Assembly: GCA_032433765.1 (NCBI GenBank) | Contig: JAVIAB010000051.1 | Coordinates: forward strand, 147,322,568 to 147,386,567 | Direction of reading: 5' to 3' | Length of the DNA stretch: 64,000 bases | Source: Megaustenia siamemsis | Lineage: Eukaryota > Mollusca > Gastropoda > Stylommatophora > Ariophantidae | Shown: one piece after another, positions 45,101 to 57,100 of the stretch | Position numbering within the stretch: position 1 is the stretch's first letter | Layout: each line of letters opens with the position of its first letter | Made by a program: the position numbers and the translations under genes | Notes under the pieces: generated by a model | Database searches by the model: none | What the model was told of the DNA's origin: nothing | What the model saw: only the letters and a program-made list of their open reading frames with translations

Positions 45101-48100
45101 CTGCTTTGCTGAACAGATTCTTTTGTGACTGAATCTGCCAATATTGGACAGGTCGATCCATCTGCAGAACGAATAAGATGCATTCACGGTGCCTGGTCTC
45201 ATCTACTTTCTCCTCCACCTTTTGTCTTCTGAATTTGATATCAGCACTGCTTCAGCAAGTTGCTGTGCCATTTAACAAATTTTGTTCTCCATGTTCTTCC
45301 CAGTTTCTTTCACTAATAAAGAATTCCATCAAGGAAGCCCTGCAAACATCTATATATCTCATCACTGGTCTGCCATTTGGTCTCTTTCTGTCCTTAAGTT
45401 CACCATACAATATTTGTTTGTATGTATGATTTAAGGTGAGATAAAATATCTTACTGGCACTGTTAGACAAAATGAGGTTCTCTCTCTCTTTTTCTCTCTC
45501 TTTCTCTCTCTCTCTCATATCAGGGCATAATGGTATGAGATGCATGGGGTATAAACATTGTCCATACAGCAAAATTCTCCCATTTCAAGCATCTGGTGGG
45601 AGATGGAGAGCTGGACGATGTCCAGCGGCCCATAGCTGATGGCTTGCGTCAGCATCAGTGAATCAGAACCATCCAGACCCTACTCCACCTCTTCACAGTG
45701 CCTCTAGAAACATGTCTGGTCTGGCCAAGTGAGTAGGGATTGAAGAGGAAAGACAGTCCAGTACTCACAAATAACATGCTGAAGTCTGATGTATTGAGTA
45801 AAAAGGTGCAAATATCACAGTTTTACTGCAGACCATTACACAACGTATACATATTAAGATTTTTGATGGGCGGATGACAAAGAAGTGTATTCCTTTAGTC
45901 ATCGAGCGAACATGAGCATCTGGTTGAATCAAAAAGAATGCCTTAGTTTATACAACTTGTCAGTAGCAATTCTAAGTTGCCAGAGAGTCACTGAGATCAA
46001 TGACAAGACTGCCTTGTTAACACTGACTCCGCATTTGGTCTCAGAATTGACTCAAAAAGCCTTTTCATTTCATCATTAGTGGTTTTTACACAAGGTTCTT
46101 CCTTCATTGAAGTGAGCTGCCTTCGAAGGCTGAATCAATCATTCTGAAACATCTATTGTGTCCTTTATAGTCCAGTTCACTAACGACTGAGCTATTGCAG
46201 CTCCCTAAGAAGAAGACAATATTGGAGATAAAAAGAAGTTCTAGAGCCATCTTATTGTGATCAATTAAACAACAAATTTTGCTCATAACAGTTTGACTTA
46301 TGTTTAGATACAGGCAAGTTTGACGTAAAACAAATGTAGAAGTTAATGTTTGTAACACACTAAAAAATAGAATTATACATTTGTTTTGCTATGGCTTGTT
46401 AACATTTTTGGTTTCAGGCTGCAGATGGGTTTCTGTTTGTAGTTCAGTGTGACACTGGCAGAATTGTTTATGTATCAGACTCTATCACACCAGTTCTGAA
46501 CCAGAGTCAGGTATCTCTATTTTATTTTTTACACTCACATAGTTTTACATGTGAATGAGTCTGAACATATATATATATATAAAATATATATATATATAAA
46601 TATGATATTTTCCAGAATGGATCACAGAAATATGGTGCATTTCATATAAAACAAAGATTATTATGGAGGATTATACAACTATGTTGTTATAACTAACAAG
46701 TGACTCAAGCATATAATTTTTCTTATGAACAAAATATTTAATATGTTTTTAATATCTTGTGTCAGTATTGCTTTGTGGTTATAATGAGCTTATTTCTGAA
46801 TAATCTTGATTTTCTCAAAGATGTGATAAATTTGTGCTAGGCTTGCTAAATATAGAATTTGAAATTGTAATTTTTTTCTAAGGCTTTTGAGATATAACAT
46901 GAACACTTGCAGCAATAATTCTGCTACCTCTGAGGTTGCATTAAAGCAGCAGAATTCTAGTTCTTTCTAGTTTTACCACTGAAGAGTTGTATTGATGCAA
47001 TCTTGAGGCTGACTTAGTTTGTTACAGCCTGATTCTTTCTTCTAGGGGGATCTGTTTGGATCAACCTTATATGATCTGACTCACCCTGATGACATGGATA
47101 AAGTACGTGAACAGCTTTCAACCTCAGAGTCTCAAAATACGGGCAGGATTCTTGACCTCAAGAGTAAGTACAAGAGGATGTGTCTTTACTTGTAACAGTG
47201 AATGGGAGAATGTGAAAATAGGGTAGGGGATGGTTGAGGTGAGTGAGTGACTAGAGCATGTGGAGACTTCACAGGAAAATGTGAAGAGATTAGTTCAGAC
47301 AGAATAGCGGAAATTCTCGTGACTAATGAGAATGTAAACTTGGAGATGAGGAAATGATGTAGGGGAGTTTTGATTGTTTGAGGGACAGAGCAGGAGATGA
47401 CGTAGAGTAATTTGGTTGGTTTAGAGACGAAGTATATAAGCCCATGTACGAGGCTGGTAGACAAGATTCACACATGGGGACTGCATGAGTACAGTGCCAC
47501 CGAGAGGCGGTAGCCTGTAGGGCTCACCAACCTCCACAGTTAGTTTTAGCCATGTTAGGAGCTTGACACAGGAGATTGATATGGGGGGACTGCATGAGAA
47601 CGGTGCCACAGACAGGGTACTGTAGACCCCAGTAGATAGGTGCAAGCCAGTGGATCGTGGAGTCCAAGTAGTAACAGAAAGTTAGACTAGTGAAGACATA
47701 TGTCTCAAGTTTATTGACGAGACAATTAAGTGTAATAGAATAATGAGGAAATAATAGGTTCCAGACTAGAGGGAGTCAGTGTTGAACCATTTGAGTGTGA
47801 GAGACGAACTGAGGCACATCTGCAATAGAGAGTTGCCTTCAGTACATTCATGTGTGAACAGCTGAGCAAATTGTAACTCGCTGGCTTGTACATATATTGT
47901 TTCATTGGACATGTTACAGGTAAATAAACTTTCTGTTACTTTCATGAGAGAATTCTGTGTGCAGTGAATTACAACTATGAGTTTGTCATGGTCTGACTCT
48001 GTGGCGAAGAACAAAGTGGGAGTGTTGCGGCGAAAGAGTCATTGTATCAGACTCTGCAATCCAAATTCAGTCAAACATCAATGCGAAGTTAAAAAAAAAA

Positions 48101-51100
48101 AAGTAAAGTACCCCCTTCACGCCAATTGGCGTATAGGGAATATCGTGTTAGTGACCATAAATTTTACAGACCTTTGGCATATGATTTTTTTTTGGGGTAA
48201 TGTGGTCGGTATTACACCCGTGCCACTTTACTTTCCGAGAAAAAAAATCTGGTACCCATTAAAGGCTGGGTAAACCGGAAGCCGTCGGTTGGGATCGAAC
48301 CCTACCTCTTGTCCTTTGTAGTCCAGTTCACTAACCACTGAGCTATCGTGGCTCCCTTCAATGCGAAGTACATCATAATAATAGATCACGAGAAGAGCAG
48401 ACATTGGAACGTTTTAAGTTTAAGCACATCCAGGTGAAAATTATATATCTGATACATACAGTGTGAATGTGTGGTCAAGTGATTGTCTACATTGATGTGT
48501 ACCTTTGTACCTCAACCAGGTACGTTAACAAGTAACAGGTCAAGTCATGATGCTGCCCCAACAGGCACCTGTGCATATTGACTAATAAGGCATATTTAGT
48601 AGTTTTAACTTACTAATTCATTATTTTATATCCAATAAGTTTTGAATTTAAAAACAAGGTGTATAGCTGAAATATTTTTAATTAGGCAACTAAATTGACA
48701 CTTACTGACTTTTGGTAATTTTGAGGAAGAATTGTTGAAGCAGGCTCTGCATGTTGCAACTGAGCTAAAGCTTGTGAAGCTTCATGACTTTAATATACAT
48801 GGTTAGTTCCCATGGCAGACTCAATTGTTGGTGGCTGCCTGATTTGCACAGATGGATGAACATTATGGCAGTACTGAAACCCTGAAAAAAATAGCACATG
48901 GATCCCAGTCTGAGTGAGTTATAATCATAGATAAAGAAGAACAGAACCTATGACTTGTTGGACCTAGGACTCTGTTCTTTGTCTCTGACTGGATTATATA
49001 CTTGATCTCATTATCCTGATATCAAGGACCATGGAGGAATTGTGGTATTTGTAACTCATACTTTTGTGTGTGGCAGATTTATTTGAAATAATTTTCTTAT
49101 CTATTCTCATTAACCTTATATAGGGTGTTTATAAAGTCTCACTACACTTGGTATCTAGGTCAATTTGAAAAAAATGTTTATGACGTCATCACAATATGTG
49201 CTCAATGGTAAGTTCACTTGTTGCGACAGTTTTCTTAATGACTTGTCTGGACTTTTAAGGATTCTGTCTTGGATATCTAAACATATTTCATCATTCACAG
49301 CAGGCCTACCAGATCGTGGAGCATCTTCCACATTTCCAGTAGCAATAAACTTATTCAACAAATTTCATTGACAGTGGGAGCACATATTGTGATGACGTCA
49401 TAAACATTTTTTTTTCAAATTGACCTAGATACCAAGTGTAGTGAGACTTTATAAACACCCTGTATAACTTACTCTTATAATTTTTTTTCCTATTTTAGCT
49501 GGTACTGTGAAGAAGGAGGGCCACCAATGTAAGTACTGTAGCTCATAATTAAAAAAAGGTTGCAGGAATTTTGAATGAAGTTCAAATAGCTGAAATTTAA
49601 ATGTCTTTAATGAATTAAAAATACAACAGGTCTATGTTTTCATTTGTTCAAATAAATACTAAATACAAGAACACGTTGACCAGGAAGTTTTAAAAATGAT
49701 TGTCCAGATCAATACAGAGAAATGATGACATAAGTAACATTATATAATCTAATAGTTCTTGGTTATTGTGTTATTGAGTTATTAGTGGGTCATCATCATT
49801 GTACTCCGAACATTTCCATAGGTGCTCAGATCCCCTCCTCAGCAAGTCTCGAAGTGTCCAGCGACTGACGACTCCAGTTCTGTGTTGGTTGATTAGTCTT
49901 ATTACACGCCCACTAAGTTTCTCTTTTCTGGCTGTGCCCATCTTAACTTCCCTCTCTTTCATTCAAAGGAGTGACGTGTCCTCATGATTGTCGAAGTCCT
50001 GTGTCCTTCCCACTTCCTGGAGGGCACTGATGATGTCTGCCCATTCTATTGGTTAACTGTCCTCAACAATAGCGCAGTTAGCCAACCTGTCCGCTCTTTC
50101 ATTTCCCCGTACTTTCGCATGTCCTCGGATGTAGACAAAGGTGACTGTACGTATTTTTGACTTCTACAATGACTCTACCCATTGCATATGTACAGATCCT
50201 GCCTCCACTTTTCTTATCATGCTCATTGAATCACTCAGTATACAGGTGTGGTTCTCGATGTCCTGTTTAATGTATACTGTTTCATCAATGAAGTGTAAAG
50301 TAATTCCACTGTGAGTTGAATATTGTAAATTCTCCACAAATTGTCTCATTATAAAATTAACAAATCTTGTGTCATTTTTTTGTAAATCACACTCTAATTT
50401 ATTGTTTCAATGGTACTGACATGACCAGCATTCTGAAAATGAATCTCCTTAGTTTGGTTATTGGATTAAACTGTATAATCATTTGAGTTAAAAGAATATC
50501 TTGCAGATGGAAGAATAACTTTTACTTCAAGAACACTTCAGTAGATGTAGACTAGCAGGAGACAAACATTCTTTAATGTGTAAATAAATTCTACAAAAAT
50601 AGGTCAAATAAATACAAATCTTATAAACATTCAAAGGGCTGAAGATCTCTCTTTCCCTGTATTTTGCCAGTTGTAGCCACATATTCCAACTTTTCTCTTC
50701 TCATGATGTGCCCGAAAAATGTTGATTGTATCTTTCTGTTTTTTAGGAGCTCCCTTTTTTGTGTTGGCTTCTTTGAAAATTTCCTCATTGGTCTTTTTAG
50801 TTGTCCAGGGAACTTTCAACATTCTTCTGAGAAATTTCATCTCTGTGGCATCTAATCGTCTTTTAATTAATTTTTTTACTGTCCATGATTTGCTTCCATA
50901 GGTCAGAACTGGCTCTATATAGTACAGATGAACTCTCTTTCTCACTTCTATTGACATAGAATTGTTGCATAAGACGCTTTTTATTTTCTGAAATGCTATT
51001 TTGGCCTGAGCTATTCTGCTTTTTATTTCCGCGGTGCATCTTCCATGTGATGTTATTATTGTGCCCAAGTATTTGATGCATTTCACTTGTTTCAGGTTTG

Positions 51101-54100
51101 TCCATTTTATTTTTATGCTGCATGATGGTGATGATTGTTTTTTCAATATGACCATTATGTCTGTTTTCTTACTATTCAGACTTAGACCTTTCTTGTTGCT
51201 TTTTTTTATTATTATATCTATAATTTCTTGTAGTTCATTCTCTGTCTCTGCTATTAAGACTGTGTCATTCGCATATCACTAATTGTTTATCTTGTTGACT
51301 TTAATTCCTTTTATATCTACTATTGATTTCATAATATTTTTGCTGAAAGTGAAAACAAATCCAGCGACAGAACACAGAGTTGTCTGACTCCTTGTTTTAT
51401 ATATTGGAACTATCTTGTTTGGTTGCTAATTCTTAAGGCTTCTGTTTGTTGCCAGTACATGTTTTTTATGATTCACAGATCCTTGCCATCAATGTTTCAT
51501 TTCTCCAGCATATTGATTATTTCCATGTGTTTTACTTTGCAAATGCTTAGTATTTAGTATTAGTAAATTTTGAACCAATTTATAACTGCACAGAAGACTC
51601 ACTGTTGGAGTCTATTTTTGTGTGCAATGTTAGTATCAATTGATTCTTGATATCATTGTTAAAATACATCTCTTTTTCTATACCTGTTAAAAATATTAAT
51701 GAACAAAATTCAGAAGAGACTTTTTCATTTTCAAGAGAAGTTTCATTAATATTATCGTTAGTTAGTTGTTGTTAGTCGAAGGCCCTGGTATCATCCGAAT
51801 TAACATCTCATTGAACATTAATATGTCTAGAGGTAGTATCCATATGTTTATTAAGCATTTAGAAAATATATTTAGACGGAAGGAAAGTTACAAAAATAAA
51901 TAACCAGAACTAGCATAATACCCATGCTTTGGTACTAGATTTAAATATGTTAAATCCACGTTGAATGTAATTAAACCTTTGGTCCAACAGCTGCAAAACT
52001 TGGTACAAACTGTCCATATCTAATCTTACAGATCAGCAATATTTGAGTAAATAATGGCTATAATGTCTAATAGAGTTGTCACTAATGTGGCAAGGCTTGT
52101 AGGATGCTTTCCCTTTGAGGCATGTTCTAATCACACCAACACTGCTGAATTGGCAAAGAGTTCAAGATTGTCACAACTTCATAGCCATAGTGGTATGTTA
52201 AAGTTAAGATTCTCAGTTTTCCTCATTATTTTCCACTGATACATTCACCTTGGGTTTATTTATTTTATTTGTTTATAGTAATATATTTCTGACTGCATAA
52301 TATTTGGCAACAATACATTTTCTTTATGTTCCATTCATTTTAAGAAGTTCATTTTACCAATGCTGAAAGACTTTATCTTACTTTATGTTCAGTAGAGAAA
52401 AGGCATCTTATAAGATATGTCAAGATTAAATTATTCAGTGTGTTTGATCGATTTCATTATGAGATTGTATATAAATTTCCAGCATCAATACGCCTTTGCA
52501 TGGGATCACGTAGAGGCTTTATATGTCGGCTTCGTATGGGCAATGTCCAGCCAGACCCAATGACAGCTAATCACACTGTGCGCATGCGTCAAAGAAACAC
52601 ATTGGGACCTGCATCAGATGGCAACCATTATGCTGTTGTGCACATCACAGGGTACATCAAGAACTGGCCTGCCTCAGGTCTGTTGTGTTAATAGCCTGTT
52701 GATAATTTTTCTTACTTTCATATTTCAGAGTGAACTATTTTTTTCTGTGTTATAAATTAAGTAGGAAATATTCATGGGTCTTCTTTATACTTTAGACCAT
52801 ACATAGCATGTTGATACTTAATTGCATATTTCTGTCTCTTTCTCTGCAGTTCTCCAGCCTTTTATTATATATTCTGATTTATTCTTGATCACATTTTCAC
52901 ATAGGTTTTTGACACAGCTTTGCCTGATTCTGTGTTTTAGCACTTCCACTGGTTTTAATTAAAAAAAAAAAATCTTTGAAATGACCAAAATAATTATAGA
53001 AGTCATGCTCAAATCAAACTGGAATAGAGAACATCAATGTGCATGTCTAAAAAGGAACAAAATTAGAATATATTTGCCACACATACAACAGTTTGTGTTT
53101 ATATATCTTTTGTATAGCTGGTGTACAGATGGACCGAGGTGACTCTGATGAACATGGAAACAGTCATTGTTGCCTAGTTGCTATTGGTCGCCTTCAGGTC
53201 ACAAACACTCCCAACTGCAGTGACATCATGGGACCAAATCCTCCAAGTGAATTCATATCTAGGCACAGTATTGATGGAAAATTCACATTTGTAGATCAGA
53301 GGTAAGTTTAATTCTCCATGCAAAAAATAGTCTTTTATTTAGCATAAATTTTTAGGCAAAAATGTGGAAAATCATGGTTTATTTTGTCATATTTGTCAGT
53401 GAATGATGTGTATTGAATTTCGTTACAAACTTTGTCACTGCATGCTTAGCGATATTTGTGTTTGCATATTTCTGTGTAAATAAACACCATTGTGTGTGTA
53501 ATGAATAATTGTTTGTAAAGATCATTGTGTGTGTAGTAGTAGTTATTTTGTGTAAATATCTGTTTAAAATATAAATAAGCATTATTGTGTGCGTAAAGAA
53601 TCATGTTTAGTTTAGATTAATCGACAGAACACCTTCGTTACACAAGGACATATCCATAGTACTTAGATCCCCTCCTGAGCACATTCCCCCAGTACACCTG
53701 CCATACACTAGCAAAATCTATGAAGATGGCTTCAGCTCAGAAGCATGAACTTCATAGCACCAGTAAGGACATTGACCTCAAACCTCCTTAGTTACCTTTT
53801 ATGACATGTATGGCAGGTCCATGGCTCTACTCTTTTTTTCCATGACCATGGTCAGGGTCCTGGTAGCCACACAGGCAAAAGAGGAATCATGTGTATGTTA
53901 GAAATCATAGTACAGCATGAGTATGTTTTGGCTCAATTATTAACATTTACTGGGAGACATGATAGCTCAGTGGCTAGTGAACTGGACTACAAAGGACAAG
54001 AGGTAGGGTTCGATCCCAACCGATGGCTTTTGGGTTCACCCAGCCTTAAATGGGTCCCAGATTTTTTTCTGGGAAAGTAAAACGGCATGGGTGTAATATA

Positions 54101-57100
54101 CCGACCACATTATCCAAAAATCATGTGCTGAAGGTTTGTAAAAATTATGGTCACTAACACCATATTCTCTATATGCCACTTGGCATGAGAGGGGTACTTT
54201 ACTTTTTTATTAACATTTACTGGGTGTGGTAGGGGAGTTGGGGGGGTCTGGAGGTAAGACATCAGCCTCGGGTCCCAGGTTTTATTCCTGTGATGGAAAA
54301 GCAAATTGATTTCATCGTTTATTCATGACTTGACCCTCCTCTGGTTTCTAGGTAGTGAGATCTGATGTCTAGCCATCTCTGGTTGTGAGATCTAATGTCT
54401 AGCCATCTCTGGTAGTGAGATCTGATGTCTAGCCATCTCTGGTAGTGAGATCTGATGTCTAGCCATCTCTGGTAGTGAGATCTAATGTCTAGCCATCTCT
54501 GGTAGTGAGATCTAATGTCTAGCCATCTCTGGTAGTGAGATCTGATGTCTAGCCATCTCTGGTAGTGAGATCTGATGTCTAGCCATCTCTGGTAGTGAGA
54601 TCTGATGTCTAGCCATCTCTGGTAGTGAGATCTGATGTCTAGCCATCTCTGGTTGTGAGATCTGATGTCTAGCCATCTCTGGTTGTGAGATCTGATGTCT
54701 AGCCATCTCTGGTAGTGAGATCTGATGTCTAGCCATCTCTGGTTGTGAGATCTGATGTCTAACCATCTCTGGTAGTGAGATCTGATGTCTAACCATCTTT
54801 GGTAGTGAGATCTGATGTCTAGCCATCTTTGGTAGTGAGATCTGATGTCTAGCCATCTCTGGTAGTGAGATCTAATGTCTAGCCATCTCTGGTAGTGAGA
54901 TCTGATGTCTAGCCATCTCTGGTAGTGAGATCTGATGTCTAGCCATCTCTGGTAGTGAGATCTAATGTCTAGCCATCTCTGGTAGTGAGATCTGATGTCT
55001 AGCCATTTCAGTTAATGACAAAAAACAGGAAGTCCTATATGTATTCTGAGCTTATTAAAGAACCCTGACAGTTGGAAATATAAAAGAGTGGGACAAAAAT
55101 GGTCACTGCAGAGGCAAAATTAATGGGAAAAATTCTACCTAACACTTTCTACGATAGAAAATATGAGCACACCTTAGAAGTGAGAGAACATCTTCTGGTA
55201 TGATAGAGTTCACCTGAGTGCACGGCTACTGGTGGAAAAAATAGGAAAAAGTGATGTTCATGAAAAATTAAATCCCAGTGGGATTTTGCTAGAGATATAA
55301 AGCTTGTGAACACAAACAATTGGGTGTGGCAATATTTGTTTAGAAGCAATGACTAAAGAAATATATAATGAGAATTCTTTGGTAACACATCAATATACCA
55401 TTCTCTTATGTAACTGGAATTGCTATAATAGGAACAATTTCTCACGTTTTCCAGAGTAACACCAATACTGGGCTATCAGCCGCAGGAACTTCTGGGCAAG
55501 CTTGCCTTTGAATTTTACCATCCAGAGGACCAGACACACATGAAAGAAACATTTGAACAGGGTGAGAGAACTTGTACACATGAATTCAAACACAAGTTTA
55601 TGTTAGTGTACAATGGTTTTTTTTTAATAGTTAATTTATCATTTACATCCATAATTATTTTCAGCAACCGTTTCAATAATTTCTAGATATATCCATTTTA
55701 TTTGTTCTCAACTTTTGATGGTGAAAAGAAAATTAGAATAAAGAAAGAACTGAGAATCTAAAGTTAACTTTTTTTTAGATATAAATAATTTATCAATAGA
55801 ATAAACCTTTGTTTACGATACCATAGTAAAAATTACTATGTCTTGAATGTAACATTAAGTGCTCTAAATATAGTATTTTCTCCAAACTTTTGACACACAG
55901 CATGTGCTCACACTAAGTGAGACATGGGGACTTGGATTTCCTACGTTGATTTATGGCCTGAGTTTAAATTCATGGACCGGACATTTTACAATGTCTATTT
56001 GTACGGTTGCATTGGTCCGATGTTCGGCTACCTCATAGATTAATTCACTGCGTTTCCTTGGTTAAAAAGGATTGTTTTGATGACAGCGACGACTAAGGAA
56101 ATATCACAGTTTAAAAAAAAAAAAAAACGCTCAGGGGTCACTAGAAGTAGTAATTAAGAAGGTTGGGGGGGGGGGGCGGTGTGGTGGTGGTGGTGTGGGA
56201 GGTGTGACCATGGCAAAATGTATAATTTGGGATAATTTGTTGTAGTAATTTTTATGAGGGTGTCATATTTTAGGGTTAAGCATTGCTGGTGATAGAAAAT
56301 GTAAGTCAAATAAACAAAAGTATAAGAATGGTAAAAGGCAATTTTAATAACATGAAAGTAAATAATATCAGAACTAAAACTACAAATAGCAAAATGATAT
56401 ATTTACTTAACATTCCTGTATGGTGCAGAAACATGGACTTCAAGTAAGAAAACAGAGCAGAAAATTGAAGCCTTTGAAATGTGGATCTATAGGAAAATGG
56501 ACAGAATTGGGTGGAAGGAAAAGAAGACAACCAAATGAAAATGAAACAAAAAAATATTATTAACACAATTAGAAAAAGACAACTAACATTTTTTGGGCAT
56601 GTGAAGAGATATACCCTCCTAAAAGTAATCTTGGAAGGGAAGGTATCAGGTAGACAAGACAAAGACAGACCAAGACTAAAGTGGACTGAAAACATCAAAA
56701 GGTGGATGGATGAACCTATGTCAATGTACACCATCAGGACAAGAGACAGAGTAAACTGGCAATCCATGGTAGCCAACCTTCTATGTGGTGTTGAAACCCA
56801 ATGAATTTTGTGTTTGTAAATGCTCATTTCTTTAACATAGAGTATTTTACACACATACAGATGTGATCATTACATTTTTATTTTATTAATAAGTTAACAA
56901 ATAAAAATAGCAAACTAATTCTGTGAGATCCATATGAAGAGTTTTACAAAGACAAGGAGGAATATGCAACTGTGTAGAGAGATAGAGAATTGCCTAATCA
57001 TTGTGGAAGACTAACCTTTCAGGGATACCTATTTATTTAGTATGTAAACTGCTGTACAAACAGGGCCTGATATGTGCATCATAATTCTCTTGCCAGGGAA

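Larger units (their letters stand above)
44767..46417 (+). other. ARNT intron 5 (possible GC-AG intron)
   Basis: Contains LINE-D (45005-45450), a CT microsatellite (45479-45519), repeat F (45600-45920) and a SINE-1 head (46150-46207). Confidence 0.8.
47164..49498 (+). other. ARNT intron 7
   Basis: Holds a possible solo LTR with leader (47191-48540) containing a SINE-1, and a MITE (49124-49463). Confidence 0.85.
49529..52482 (+). other. ARNT intron 8
   Basis: Contains LINE-B (49785-50350) and LINE-C (50640-51410); 51420-52480 shows nothing recognised. Confidence 0.85.
53302..55454 (+). other. ARNT intron 10
   Basis: Contains SINE-1 (53955-54207), a possible SINE-3 relative (54228-54345) and the 30-bp array (54345-55012). 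Confidence 0.85.

Noticed and set aside
54512..54856. 114-residue minus-strand repeat ORF ([10 protein letters not shown] units)
   Set aside because: A frame left open by a 30-bp intronic minisatellite; no start context, splice fit or homology.
54345..55012. CRISPR-like regular repeats
   Set aside because: Contiguous 30-bp units without spacers in an animal intron: a minisatellite.
56306..56854. 182-residue minus-strand ORF
   Set aside because: It is antisense to a LINE-A RT fragment that reads correctly on the plus strand.
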